Of a stretch of DNA of 64,000 bases, positions 10,101 through 21,529 are shown piece by piece. A model generated the notes under the pieces. The model ran no database searches, was not told the DNA's origin, and saw only the letters and a program-made list of their open reading frames with translations. The translations under genes and the position numbers were made by a program. Each line of letters opens with the position of its first letter. The stretch's first letter is position 1. Source of the stretch: Daucus carota subsp. sativus (taxonomy: Eukaryota > Streptophyta > Magnoliopsida > Apiales > Apiaceae); contig NC_030384.2 in the NCBI RefSeq assembly GCF_001625215.2, positions 37,234,390 through 37,298,389 of the forward strand, read 5' to 3'.

Positions 10101-12983
10101 ATACCCGACATATATATACATAGGGTCGTACTCCAATACAAACCTTCTTAAAATACAAACTACAAACTAAAAAAAAATCTAAATCCTTTGCATATATGGT
10201 ATTGGTATGCAAATTGATCGTTGGGAGATGAAGAAAAATACACTGTAGTCAGATTTCAGAAAAAGCTTATCAATTGACGGGAAAAATCAAATTTAAAACG
10301 GAAAGGTTTATGTGGGGTCATGTGTGAGAAAGCGTATTTTAGTTGTGTGTGGTGACTTATAGGGGGGCATTAGATTAGATTCTATCTAAGGGCTTAGATT
10401 AAGTTTGTAGCTTGCACTCTAATTTGGTTCGTATTTGAGCAATTGCCTACACACACACACACATATATACACATAAACACACACACACACACACACATAT
10501 ATATCAATCCCTGTCCCAACGATGCTTACAAAAAGATTTTAAAGGGGCCTCTACTGATTCATATAGTACACCATGGATACTCTTACACTTAACTGGATTA
10601 TATAGTAAATCTGAAAGTTTAGACCAACCTCAAGGGAAACTCAAAAAGTGCACGTACAAGATTGTGTGCATAAAGCTAAAAAAAATACTTACAGGACTAC
10701 GATATATTCAACAGTGTTACCTCAAACTTATAATTATTGGCATAATCTATCACGCTGTAAATATGTTTTTTTCTTCTTCTATATCTTGTTGCGTACAGAA
10801 CAATAATTGCATTTTGCAAGCTAAAATATGTCAGTAACAGGAATAGCTTAAAATTAAAACCGAAGAATACTAAGCACCTGATAAAAATTGTACGAGTCAT
10901 TTTCCTTTTTATCCCTGAAGTCATTTCCTTGCATCTGCACACTTTTGTCGTCATTAAATGATGAAGATAAAGATTCATCGCAAACTTCAGGTGATCCAAT
11001 CGCATCACTGACTTGAGCCATAGTAGACTTTCCATCTTTTAAACTGTAACTTGGGATCCCAGAACCTGTTGGCTTATCATTGACACTAGAAGAAACTATT
11101 CCCACTGTAGAATTCTTTGCTAATGGAGAACTTGTATGCCCAGTACTGTTTCCTGACATGTCATCACCGTTACCAGCTTGATGCTCATTCCAATTTGCCT
11201 TCCTTTGCTCTAGTTGTTCCCTTGCAGCACAAACATATGGAAGCATTGACATGTCATCAACAAGATTGGAATCTGCTCTAGCTAGCCAATTATCAAGCTC
11301 GGATATAACTTCTCTAACTGAGAGGTCAACATCTGAAGTGAAAGTAAACTTTGAAAAGGAATCGTTAACTTCCTCAACACTACACATCCCTTGTTTATTC
11401 TTGAGAGCTAGAGTAAATGAATCCTTTTGACGCGTAAGAAGCATAAACTCTATAACATCACCAAGACGATACTGCTTCACATTTTCAATGTAGATGGTGT
11501 ACAAATCCTTGACTGATATTACCATGAAACACAGAGGGCATTTTTTGGAGCATTCAACTTTAAAATCATCTTCACCCGCTAAATACCTTAAGATACATGG
11601 AAAACAAAAGATATGTCCACACGAGGTTATCTGTGGACATAAGGGATCTTCTAGACATATTGGGCAATGGACAGGAAGAGGGGTAGAATACTTCACACAT
11701 ATAATATCCTCCCAGTGCAGAGCTTTATCTGGATCCATTGTCTCAGGTGCATAGTTTCCAGAATCTAAGAGAACAAACTTGTAATTTGCTTGAAGGAACA
11801 AATCCTTGTTGTATGGCCTTCTCTTTTGCTGTTTTCTTGGAGGTATAGGTGAATCCCTTGATCGAGAACGAGAAATAGGATCGTAATGAAAATTCAGCAA
11901 GTGGTTCCCATTAACCATTTGACCCTTTCTTCCAGATGAAGGTGTAGACACAGAAGGCTGCTGGCTGCCAGCAGAACCCATAGCCTCATACTTTCCTCTG
12001 TGTTGAGGAGAAGCGGCCCCCGTGTGACCAGTATTTGGACGCTGAAAACTTGTCCCAGCAGTATGGTGAGCATAACCCTTTTTACCATACAGTTTCCTTG
12101 CTTCATTCATCTGCAACAAGAGGAAACAATCAAATATATAGCAATTTTTACATTGCACATAGTTAGAGACCTATACTCAACATCATTGCGATGCATAAAC
12201 ACATAAACCTAGGCTCAAGATTTGGTAATATTTCAAGTTGAAAATTCTGTCATCTTAAATCTCCTGGCACATTGATGTTATCTATTCAAGAACTTCATAG
12301 CACAAACTCAGGAACGTTATATGGCTAATAGACAGTTCTACAAGTCTACACATAATAAAACGTAAGCAAACCAGCATTGATGTTCTACTCAACTTGCATT
12401 AGCAATACGCGCCATAACTATTAATTTAGGAGGAAAACAAGAAAGTTGACCTTTTTGGAAGATCCACCAGAATGTTGTGCAGTTTGAGCCACTGATCCTG
12501 TCAAAAAGAGCAACGAAAACGCTAGTAAGTCATACGTAAAATCAACATTACGCCTAATCCCCAAAGTCCAAAACCAAACCTGTACCGCAAACTTAAATGA
12601 AAATCACTACCGAAGTTACAACAATAATTGTTCACTTCTCTATTCTATGGTCAATTAGAATTCCGCAGCTGAGTTTCCCAACCTAACCCCTCTATATACA
12701 CAGTAAATCACCTACAACTAGATAACTACAGTACAACATGACATATATAAGCAAACCCTAAGACACAAGATTAAAAGAGCATAAAAGGACGAAAATGACC
12801 TGCCACGTGGCGTTCTCCGACGGAGAGGTGGTCGGAGATGTGGAGGGATTGGAAGGGGGCATGGTCGGAGTTTGAAAATTGAAAAAGGTGTTGTTGAGCT
12901 CCATTGTCAGAAGAATTAGGGTTCGTAAATTGAAGATTAGAGGCTGAAGAATCGGTTGAATTCGATGAGGGCAAGATGGACAT
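7107..12983 (-). CDS. RNF10-type RING finger protein (putative E3 ubiquitin ligase)
   Basis: Nine exons in phase: 12983-12800, 12497-12451, 12110-10878, 9699-9611, 9042-8940, 8796-8692, 7964-7844, 7567-7397, 7234-7107; 726 residues. A C3HC4 RING lies at about 226-271: C226, C229, C241, H243, C246, C249, C268, C271. The N terminus is Ser/Asn-rich and low complexity. After the RING come segments typical of RNF10 relatives: ILHPINLKCLLHHYGSYDRL, then SEAMRKRYRYLSHFSLTTTF, then EIDLSDSLPLDAFSPFIDEI with a Lys/Arg-rich helix. The protein ends LLSTAGGRRY. The start is the first ATG in exon 1 (ATGTCCATCTTGCCC); a TTG 51 bases earlier extends the frame but is an unlikely start. RING proteins of this kind transfer ubiquitin; the substrate is unknown. 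All introns are GT-AG. The largest intron (9700-10877) carries a dispersed repeat and a CA/TA microsatellite. Confidence 0.9.
8875..8978 (-). repeat. duplicated 3' end of RNF10-like exon 5, including its splice donor
   Basis: The end of exon 5 with the donor CAG|GTAGTCA (8933-8978) is repeated 58 bases downstream (8875-8917) with a few differences. The copied donor is intact. Using it would lengthen the exon by 58 bases and shift the frame. Confidence 0.75.
10195..10448. repeat. dispersed repeat, copy in an RNF10-like intron
   Basis: About 250 bp clearly related to 15021-15256: shared AAATTGATCGTT, AAAAATCAAATT, TTAGATTAGATTC and AGCAATTGCCT blocks in the same order and orientation, with small indels. 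No coding capacity or terminal repeats seen. Confidence 0.65.
10449..10504. repeat. CA/TA microsatellite
   Basis: Interrupted (AC)n with short (AT)n runs, directly after the dispersed repeat. Confidence 0.9.
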
Positions 12984-13170
12984 GAAATTCCGGTGAGGAT
13001 AATTTGGGGGTTGTTCGGGGGTGTCGCTCTGCAACTCTGAAGCCTTTTTGGGTTGTGAATTAGATTTGTTGATGCCTTTTTATTACACCTTCATATATTC
13101 ACTCGGACCATCCGACTAGTGCATCAGATTTTCCCCCAATTTTTGGTTTGCTTTGCGTTTCTTTTATGTG

Positions 13171-13725
13171 CAGGGTTAAAAATGGGGCGGGTTCGGGACT
13201 TCATTTCCCAGCCCCGCCCCACATAATTTTTTTCTGCCCCATCCCCGCCCTATTCCTCATGGGGATTTATTTTTAATCCCCATCCCCGTCTCACCGGGGA
13301 TTTAATATAATTCCGTCCCGCTCCGCTTCTATAATATTACACTTTAAATAATTACTTTAAAGTTAAGTGATTTTTTCTTCAGAATTTAATAAAAAAAATA
13401 TACGAAACATGTATATTAAAAGCAAAAAACTAATTATAATAGAAATAAAAAAGACATGTTATACATTGTAAAATTATAGTTTTGTGTATTAAAAATAATT
13501 ATATTAAATATAATAAATATATTATATTAAATATAATTATTTATTTATAATAAATATATGCGGGGCGAGGAATCCCCGCGGAGATTCAACAAATACCATA
13601 CTTACCCCATATTTTGGCGGAGCAGAAAATCATTCCTCGTCACTACCCCATTCCCCATATTAGCGGGACGGATCTGCCCCATTCGGGGCGGGTTCCCCAT
13701 TTTCCCCACCCCATTTTTAACCCTA
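13171..13725. mobile_element. GC-rich hAT-like MITE
   Basis: About 555 bp. The left end CAGGGTTAAAAATGGGG and the right end CCCCATTTTTAACCCTA are inverted repeats. Near-matching 8 bp duplications flank it: TTTATGTG (13163-13170) and TTTATGTC (13726-13733). Both arms are packed with GGGGCGGG/CCCCGCCC motifs while the centre (about 13330-13560) is AT-rich and palindromic. The 8 bp duplication and CAGGG terminus point to the hAT superfamily. The short ORF at its right arm is not a gene. Confidence 0.75.
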
Positions 13726-14580
13726 TTTATGTCCATTCTCACATCTTATGGTAATAGAGTATTAAAAAATACATATGGATCAATTTATTTTTATAACATG
13801 TAATTTCAATGAAATAGTTTAAAAATATAGATTTTAAGTAATATCTTTAATTTTACATGGATATTTTTTTATTAATATTCTTTCTCTATCAATCAAGTTT
13901 TTAATATATTCACGATCTATCATTTTTATAATATCTTCGCATTAGTTTTTACAAGTTCCTCTTTTATAATATCAAGACAAAATATGTGACCAGGAAGCAC
14001 TTACTTTTCAAATATTTATCTTTTGATTTTTTAACTGTCATTTTTAAGACGTATTTATTATATAATTAAAATTATTACAGTTCAACATAACTTATAAAAA
14101 ATGCTAATAACTAATAAATGAAAAGTTAATTATAAGTGAGAAATGACTTTTGTTTTATAAGTTTAGATAAAATTTTTGATGTTTACAACTTGCTAGGTAT
14201 AAAATTATTAAAGATAATAATAAATTATAATAGATTGTTTTCCTAAATAGACCTCTATATATTTTTGTAAAATCAAATTTTAAAAATAAAAATAAGTCAT
14301 TGAAAAATGTTAAGATTTTCAAATTCTCGAATTCCGACTTATAAATTCGTTACACAAATCATACGTTTTAACTAATGACCTGATTCTAACTTGTAAGTCC
14401 AAACAAGCTAAGTTTATAAGCACAGCCAACCACACACCTGTATTTGAAAAGACCTTAAAATCTGGTAGTACAACTGGGAATATATTTATTTGAGAAAGTA
14501 CAATCGGGAATATGCTCTTTTTATGCACATGTACATGTTTTTCCAGTTCTGTCTATATCATCCTTGCCACTGCTGCTTAG

Positions 14581-15802
14581 TCAGCTGCAAAAAAATAACA
14601 CATCGCTGTCAAATTTACCAAGGAACATTCTTATAGAACCATAACTATAGGTCATGCGTTAATTAAATCGAGACATGATGATTATAAGTGGACGTGTGAT
14701 GATAGTACCATACAATTATAAAGCTTAAATTGTGAGGAGAGGGGGAAAGGAGGCCGGGAGATGTGTTTAAAGTCCAAAGAGAAGCTATAAGAAGCCAATA
14801 TTAAGCAAATTTTTAACAGGCAAAACAAATCAAAGATATCAAATGTGTGGCCAAAAGACTATTTAACCTACATTATGAACAAAATTCATTATAATCTGAT
14901 GCAAAATTACCTTGATTACAAGATTAGGAGTCTCCGTTGACCACACTTTTGAAAACAATTACCTCATATACTGAGTAGAAGAAATACATAAACTAGACAC
15001 AGGTGCACATATACAGCACATATGGTATGTAAATTGATCGTTCGGAGATGGAAAAAAAACACAGTGAAATCAGGTTTAAAACAAACACTCATACATTGAC
15101 TTGGAAAAATCAAATTGAAAACGAAGGGGATCATGTGGGGGGTATATTTTAATTGTGTGTTGACTTCTAGGAGGCCATTAGATTAGATTCATTTAAGTGC
15201 TTAAATTAGTTTGTAGTCTTTATTTCAATTTTGATTTGTATTTCAGCAATTGCCTGTATATACTAGGAAAATTTCTGTGACTTTATTTTTGTATGTTCTG
15301 AGTTCCAACAAACAATTTGTTTGCCAATTTTGTGCCAATAAAGGTACTCTTTTTCCTAGTTTACCCAGTCTTTAATATATTCCAGCTGACAAGACAGCAG
15401 ATTATAATTTCAACCTGAGTAGTGAGTACATTGCCACATTTCATGCTGCCATCCACTATTTTACAGGTAGATGAGAATCACATATTTGCAAACGAGGAAG
15501 GTAAAGATTACCTGAGATTACCACTCATGCCATCGATGGTAGTTCCACCTGTATTCTCCTCCCATCTAGTGTACTGAGGGTTCAAGCCTTTATCAATGTG
15601 CCTGCCTATATATATCCTCATGCACATTATCATTAATACATAAACAAAACATATTAGCTTACGTCACATAGTTATGCACAATAACAAAAACTATCATCAA
15701 TGAAAAGATAATTACTAACCTGTTCCCACCAAAGGTTGACTCATAAACAACACAGTTGTATTCTAAAATTTGGCAACTTGCATTGTATAACAGAGATCCC
15801 AT
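14581..15802 (-). CDS. doubtful small spliced gene, 58 residues
   Basis: Three segments join in phase with good splice sites: 15802-15720 (ATG, ends before GTTAGT), 15601-15512 (acceptor TATAGGCAG, donor GTAATC) and 14584-14581 (acceptor TTTTTTTGCAG, giving Ser then TGA). The predicted peptide starts MGSLLYNASCQILEYNC, contains GLNPQYTRWEENTGGTTIDG and ends MSGNLS. I do not recognise it. The 927 bp second intron contains a dispersed repeat. It could instead be the tail of a larger or decayed gene, or chance. Confidence 0.2.
15021..15256. repeat. dispersed repeat, second copy
   Basis: Counterpart of 10195-10448 in the same orientation; roughly three quarters identical by eye. Confidence 0.65.
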
Positions 15803-16619
15803 GTTAACTTTGAGAAGCGTCAGGAAGGAATGGAGTAACAAGAAGAAAGGATACGTACATAAAGAAGAATACACGCAGGTGGTGTTAGTTCCTTCCAGAA
15901 TTTTAAACACCAATTTGCAGCTATCAAAAATATGGGCAGCAAGTCCAGTCCTCTAATTACATTGCAACTAGTCTGGTAAATAGCCACTAAAGGAAATTTG
16001 AGGCCCTAAGCGTAAATATATTATTTGGCCATCTTAAATAAACATTTTTTTTAAAAATTCGGTAAAATTACTAGTATTAAGCAAAACATAAATATTTTAC
16101 TTGTAAATTGCTATAAATTTTTAGAAACAAAATAAGTAAATATGTTACATCCATTCTTTTTTTTCAAAAAAAAAAATTTCTCGATTTCCATTTGCTAGTT
16201 TTTAAAGGTACTATGGTAATCAAATAATATTCGCTGCTTTTAAGTTTTACAAAAGAAAGAAAAAACAAATATCATGTGTATCTATTAGCAAGATATTTTA
16301 TAAATGTAAGATAATCGAAGTGAATTCACTTTTTGAAAACGCTACTAATTTTACTAAGAGCTCTCATTTGTTTGTAAATCAATTATTGTGTTTTAATAAA
16401 CTTTATATCTCATTAGACTTTATTTTAAAAGAGGAAAGATAACTTATAATAAGTAAATAATCATATATTTATTTAGCAAAAAAAAAAAAATCATATATTT
16501 ACGCGCAATAATGAAGCTTTAATAAAGTGTGAGATCATATGTGGTTGCTTTGTTTGCCTTGTATGAGCCGGCGATGGTAAATAGTCCATCTACAGAATGA
16601 AAAGAAATAATTATAATTT

Positions 16620-16760
16620 AAGGCTTCTAGCCTGGTGGTTAAACATCTTCTTTAAGTTACTTTACTATCAATAAGATTGTTGTAGAGGATTCAAGGCTTT
16701 AGTGAGGTAGGCGTGCAAGTATTTAAATTCTTGACCCAACTACTTTAGGGGAAGGTGGGA
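16620..16760 (+). mobile_element. possible tRNA-derived SINE
   Basis: TAGCCTGGTGGTTAA resembles a pol III A box, and GAGGATTCAAGGCT about 60 bases later resembles a B box (GGTTCRANNCC). No clear 3' tail or target duplication was found. Confidence 0.3.
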
Positions 16761-18046
16761 TATGATTTGTCAGTTTACATCATTGATCGAAGGATAGCAA
16801 CAACTATAGTACTATAACAAATAGATGTCAAGAACAAATCATTGTTATTGTCTCTGTACAAAGATCTACTCTACGTGTTTATAAACTAACAAGATAATAG
16901 CTGACTTAGCTACATAGCGATATAGACAATTTATTCTTGTTTATCATATGGACAATATAGAACCCTATTATAGTGGTAATAAACCAAAAGTTGCAGAACT
17001 AGGCCCTAGCTCTACTCCTAAGTCAACAAGGTCACTTTGTGCAAAAACAAGATTAAAAAGTACTCCGCATACTTTTATTTGGCCAAACAAAAAAATGAAA
17101 GTATACCACCTGTAAAATGCATTGGAAAATTAATATAAACTAAAGGGAAAAAGAAAAGCTAACCATGCATTGCTTGCCCGTGAAATGGCAAATGGGAAGA
17201 CTTTGTCGCCTTAAGTTTCTGACTCTGTCAGATAGGTGTGTACTCCTTGTGTAACCGGACCAAAATCTGGATTTTCTAATTTAGATTTACATAATAATTT
17301 ACCTGCCGCAAGTAAAATAAAAGGAAAAGATGGACGAGAATGTCAATAAGTTCACAACAGAAAATTGAGTTTGTAAAAACGAATTTAGTCAGTGAATGAG
17401 TAAAGAAAAATGTCAAATTTGGATGAGATTGTAATAAGTATAACTAGTGAAAGACTGTAAATAGAGTTTGTAAAATGGAATGAATACAGTCAGTGAATGA
17501 GCAAAGAAAAAGATCGAATTACCAAGACAAAGAGAGGAAAGCGGAAATATTCCACATGGAAACAAGAGTTCTGGTGATGTTGCTGTAATCTTATGCTAGT
17601 AACGACATCTTCATCAATCCTGCCAGTGTCAAGATGCTAATGAGAAGAGTTAGAGACAGAGTTACACTTTAGTCACCGCACTCAGTAATATGGTTACTAG
17701 TCATCAGGTAAAGTTTCTTCCCCTCAGTACAGACCACAAAAAAAATTTCATCAAACAAAACTTTACATTAATCTACACCCTGATATTATTCTTCTTCCTG
17801 GAAAATGGGATTTATTTAAAATTAATTTTTGGTAAATTTTTACCAAATTTATTTGCTTTAAGCATACCCTGAGGAACTTTGATAAAATAATTTCAATCAA
17901 AAATTGTGATTATACAGTATATGCTAGCCTCATTCCCTTCCTAGGCAGACAGTATAAAGAATACAGTTAATATACTATGCTAACTTTCAAGTTGTTCAAG
18001 TCGTATAGCTGATAAACATGGCAGTTTTAGCAATTATTTGTCAAAA

Positions 18047-20479
18047 TCACCAATAATCATCACAGGAGCAAAGACCATTTTTAAAATGGTGAAATCTGCT
18101 TGAATCTCTGACTGTGATATCCCTTCCAACAATTTTGGAAATTATTTTGATTGCCGCATGGCAGTCTGTGCATGCTCGCAAGTTCTTCATCACTAGTATA
18201 GGTGTCCCTTCAGGTGTACTGATCAGTGAATAGGCAATAGCTAACCTCTCACTATGATATTTAAGAGATTCTATTTTGATATCCTCATCTACATCGTGAA
18301 GGGCACAACTTGTGTCAGGTTTGTACCCTTCTCTTTCCATCTTTATATCCAAAGTGTCTATCTTTCTTTTAATCTCCTCAAATTGTGGATGAGTCGTATC
18401 ATTAGCTGTGAATACATGAAACTTGTGCTTAATTTCAACCCAACTATATGCAGGCACCTTCTTAACTCCTCGCTCCCTCATTGCCTTCTTTACCTTGCCA
18501 ACTTCATTCCACTGGCCTGCTGCTGCATATATGTTAGACATGTTGACGTATGCAGCAGCATCTCTGAGAACATCCATGTTAAAAAGTTTGTCCGCAGCCT
18601 TCTTAGCAAGGTCTTCATTCTTATGAATCCTACATGAGTTTAAAACTGATGACCACATTATCTCATCTGGCTCAAATGGCATGTTACTTATTAGGTTCTC
18701 TGCATCATCAAATTTTCCCTTTCTACATAACACGTCAACCACAGATGCATAATGCTCTTTCTTTGGAACAAGTTTGTAGCTCTCGGTCATAGAACTGAAG
18801 AACCACAGTGCTTCTTGGACAAGCCCCCGATGGCTACAAGCAGTTAGAACACAGAGAAAGCTTACAGAATCTGGTTGTAGACCTGAATGAATCATCTCAT
18901 TAAATAACCTGATTGTGGCTTCACCGTCCCCGTTTTGTGCATAAGCTGAGATCATTGCATTCCACGATACTACATTCCGAATAGGCATCTCTTGAAAAGA
19001 GAGCATTGCATCCTTTAAGGAACCGGATTTAGCATACATGTCCAGAAGTGCGCTACCAGAGAAAACATTCGACATAAATCCCGAACGAATAATAGACGAG
19101 TGTATTTGTTTCCCTAGTGAAATTAAAGACAAGCTTGCACAAGCCTTTAAGGTGCTAGCAAATGTTGCTTGGTCACCCCAAACATTGGTTCGACGCATCT
19201 CATTAAACAGTGCGAGGGCTTCTTCATGACATTCATTTTGAACATATGCAGAGATCAAAGCTGTCCATGGCACGGAGCTTCTGTAGGATAGATTTGCAAA
19301 AATAACATTGACTTCCCTGAAGCTGTTGCATTTGGCATACATGTCAACCAAAGCATTGCCTACCAGTATATCTGTATCAGCTTTTGTTAGTATGGTCTGA
19401 GCATGAATTTGTTTACCCATTTCCACATCAGTTAAATTAGCAGCTAAACTCAACATTGTCGCAAATGGGAACTGTCTCCGATCAAACCTGGTTAACTGCA
19501 AGTCACGAAAGAGACCAAATGATTCCCTCAGCAGCCCTTGCCATGCATACGCTGTTATGACTACGTTATATGACACGCCATCCAACTCCGGCATCTCATC
19601 AAAGAGCTTCCTGACATCATCCACACAATCATGCTTCGAGTAGAAATCCAGCAATGCATTGCCAACATATACATCACAAACGAAATTGGCCTTGACCACA
19701 AGACTGTGAATTTGCTTAGCAAGACCAACATCATCCAAACCCGTACTAGCACATAACACTGCAGCAAAAGTAAAATCAGAAGGCCTCAGACCCAAATGTT
19801 GCATTTCCTTAAAAAGCTTTATCGCTAGTTCATCCATTCCATCTTTCGAATACCCACTTATCATTGCATTAAAAGTCACAGAATCCCTCACTGGCATTTC
19901 CTTCAGTAACTGAAAACCCAAAGCAAGCAAATGTGATTTACAGTAAGAATCAACCAAACTATTACAAACCTTAAGCATAGAATCAAACCCCAGTTTAACA
20001 ATATGCCCATGAACCTGAACAATCTCTTTTCCCATCATGGATTCATAACAGCCCGATAAAAGGGTGGGAAATGTCACATGATCCGGCACAGTCCCATACC
20101 TACACATCTCTCTATAAAGCTTAAAAGCCTCAACAGGTCGTTTCCGCTGTGAATACCCACCAATCAATATCGTCCAAGACACTGCATTTGGATCACTTAT
20201 ACCATCAAACAACTCCCTGGCAACATCAACATCACCCAGTTTAACATACCCAGAAATCAACATGTTTGTTGAGCAAGTGTTTCTATGAGGCATCTGATCA
20301 AACAACTGGCGTGCATGATGAATCCGGCCTCTCTCAATCAAGTTCTTTAGCTGAAAATTTGTGCGGCATGTGTTGGGATCGAAACCTGTCTTGATGCTAC
20401 GAGCATCTGCCGAATATGAAAAAGTACGCATTTGAAATGAACTTTTTAACGTAGCTTGACAACTTCTGTAAAGTTTCAT
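18047..20479 (-). CDS. PLS-class PPR protein with E and DYW domains (organelle RNA editing factor)
   Basis: Intronless ORF of 810 residues, usual for the family. The N terminus ([15 protein letters not shown]) is basic and Ser-rich, consistent with mitochondrial or plastid import. A continuous run of P, L and S repeats follows, with recurring motifs such as [23 protein letters not shown] and [10 protein letters not shown], then E/E+ motifs. The last ~95 residues form a DYW domain with HSE (proton shuttle), CTDCH (zinc) and the C-terminal CSCDDYW. DYW domains are cytidine deaminases that convert C to U in organelle transcripts, and the repeats bind the RNA just 5' of the edited base. The order of segments looks like the Arabidopsis At2g01510 type, but this is a memory-based match. 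The edited site cannot be told from the sequence here. No frameshift or lost catalytic residue seen. Confidence 0.93.
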   Translation of the reverse strand: MKLYRSCQATLKSSFQMRTFSYSADARSIKTGFDPNTCRTNFQLKNLIERGRIHHARQLFDQMPHRNTCSTNMLISGYVKLGDVDVARELFDGISDPNAVSWTILIGGYSQRKRPVEAFKLYREMCRYGTVPDHVTFPTLLSGCYESMMGKEIVQVHGHIVKLGFDSMLKVCNSLVDSYCKSHLLALGFQLLKEMPVRDSVTFNAMISGYSKDGMDELAIKLFKEMQHLGLRPSDFTFAAVLCASTGLDDVGLAKQIHSLVVKANFVCDVYVGNALLDFYSKHDCVDDVRKLFDEMPELDGVSYNVVITAYAWQGLLRESFGLFRDLQLTRFDRRQFPFATMLSLAANLTDVEMGKQIHAQTILTKADTDILVGNALVDMYAKCNSFREVNVIFANLSYRSSVPWTALISAYVQNECHEEALALFNEMRRTNVWGDQATFASTLKACASLSLISLGKQIHSSIIRSGFMSNVFSGSALLDMYAKSGSLKDAMLSFQEMPIRNVVSWNAMISAYAQNGDGEATIRLFNEMIHSGLQPDSVSFLCVLTACSHRGLVQEALWFFSSMTESYKLVPKKEHYASVVDVLCRKGKFDDAENLISNMPFEPDEIMWSSVLNSCRIHKNEDLAKKAADKLFNMDVLRDAAAYVNMSNIYAAAGQWNEVGKVKKAMRERGVKKVPAYSWVEIKHKFHVFTANDTTHPQFEEIKRKIDTLDIKMEREGYKPDTSCALHDVDEDIKIESLKYHSERLAIAYSLISTPEGTPILVMKNLRACTDCHAAIKIISKIVGRDITVRDSSRFHHFKNGLCSCDDYW

Positions 20480-21529
20480 AACACAAAGTCATGAACACAC
20501 TAACGGGGATTACAAGACGTGGTGTTCGTTTTCGCGCTCAATTCCCTAATTGTTTGTTTAAAAAAATAAAGTTGTATTATTTTCTCCAAGGATAAAATTT
20601 TGGGATATATTCGATATCATTACATTTTTTATTCATGTACTTATAAATTTTCACATATAATATTTTTATGTTATTAATATTTAGATTGGTTATAATAAAA
20701 CATACTAATTTAATATAATAATAAATGATGTGTAATAGAGGTTTGATAAATATAATAATCTATAAAAGTGTCGCTAAAATTATAAACGGACGTGAGAAAA
20801 TGATTGGAGTGTGATATTTTCCAGATATTTTTAATTTTTTTTATTTTTTTATGGCATCCCTAACCCCACTTTTCAGATTAAGATTTCGATGGTCAAATAA
20901 GGAGAATAAAAACAATAATTTTAATTTTTAAATTGTTCAAGGGTCTTCTCTTTAGTCTTTAGTGTCGAAAAAAATATGAAAGGGATTTGATTGAAAAAAA
21001 TATAAAATAATAACTAATCAAATATGTAATTGAATAATTAGATATTTGATTAATTTATTAGATTGATTGAAAGCGGGTTTGGGGTAGCCAATCTATTTTC
21101 TTTAACAGCACTTCTCACACTTGTTTTTTGTTTGGACAAACCTTTTGGAACAATAACATCTTTATTTCAGGGATATTCATAAAAAACATCGATTAATTCG
21201 TTTTTACAATTTTGAAATAACAAAATTCTTTTATTTTAGTGACATGTCCAATACGGTTTGAAATTGAAAAGTTGTCACAAGCATACTTTCTCTTTTTTAT
21301 TACACAAAACTAAGAAAAAGTCTTGCCTTGCCACACATAAATTCCATTCGACCTTTCAGGTTTGTTGATGGCTTTGCAAAATATATAATGATAATTGTAT
21401 AAGGAAAAGCTACCAGGCTTTAAGAAAACCCAAGGAAAATACCACTGTTGATAAAAATCAAGCACCCAACATATGAAAATGTTATTGCAATCAAGTCATC
21501 AGCAACATCCAAAACAACAATGGAACATC
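20480..21529. other. intergenic between two minus-strand genes
   Basis: Promoter side of the PPR gene and 3' flank of the SUVH4-like gene. AT-rich; no feature recognised. Confidence 0.5.

Larger units (their letters stand above)
12984..18046. other. gene-poor intergenic region
   Basis: Between the RNF10-like start and the PPR stop. Holds a hAT-like MITE (13171-13725), a dispersed repeat copy (15021-15256), a doubtful small spliced ORF (14581-15802), a possible SINE (about 16620-16760) and a loose direct duplication (about 17365-17412 and 17462-17515). Nothing else seen; mostly AT-rich. Confidence 0.5.

Noticed and set aside
13558-13803. 81-residue ORF at 13.6 kb
   Set aside because: Created by the GC-rich right arm of the hAT-like MITE.
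18254-18637. 127-residue ORF antisense to the PPR gene
   Set aside because: Mirror frame of a long conserved coding exon.
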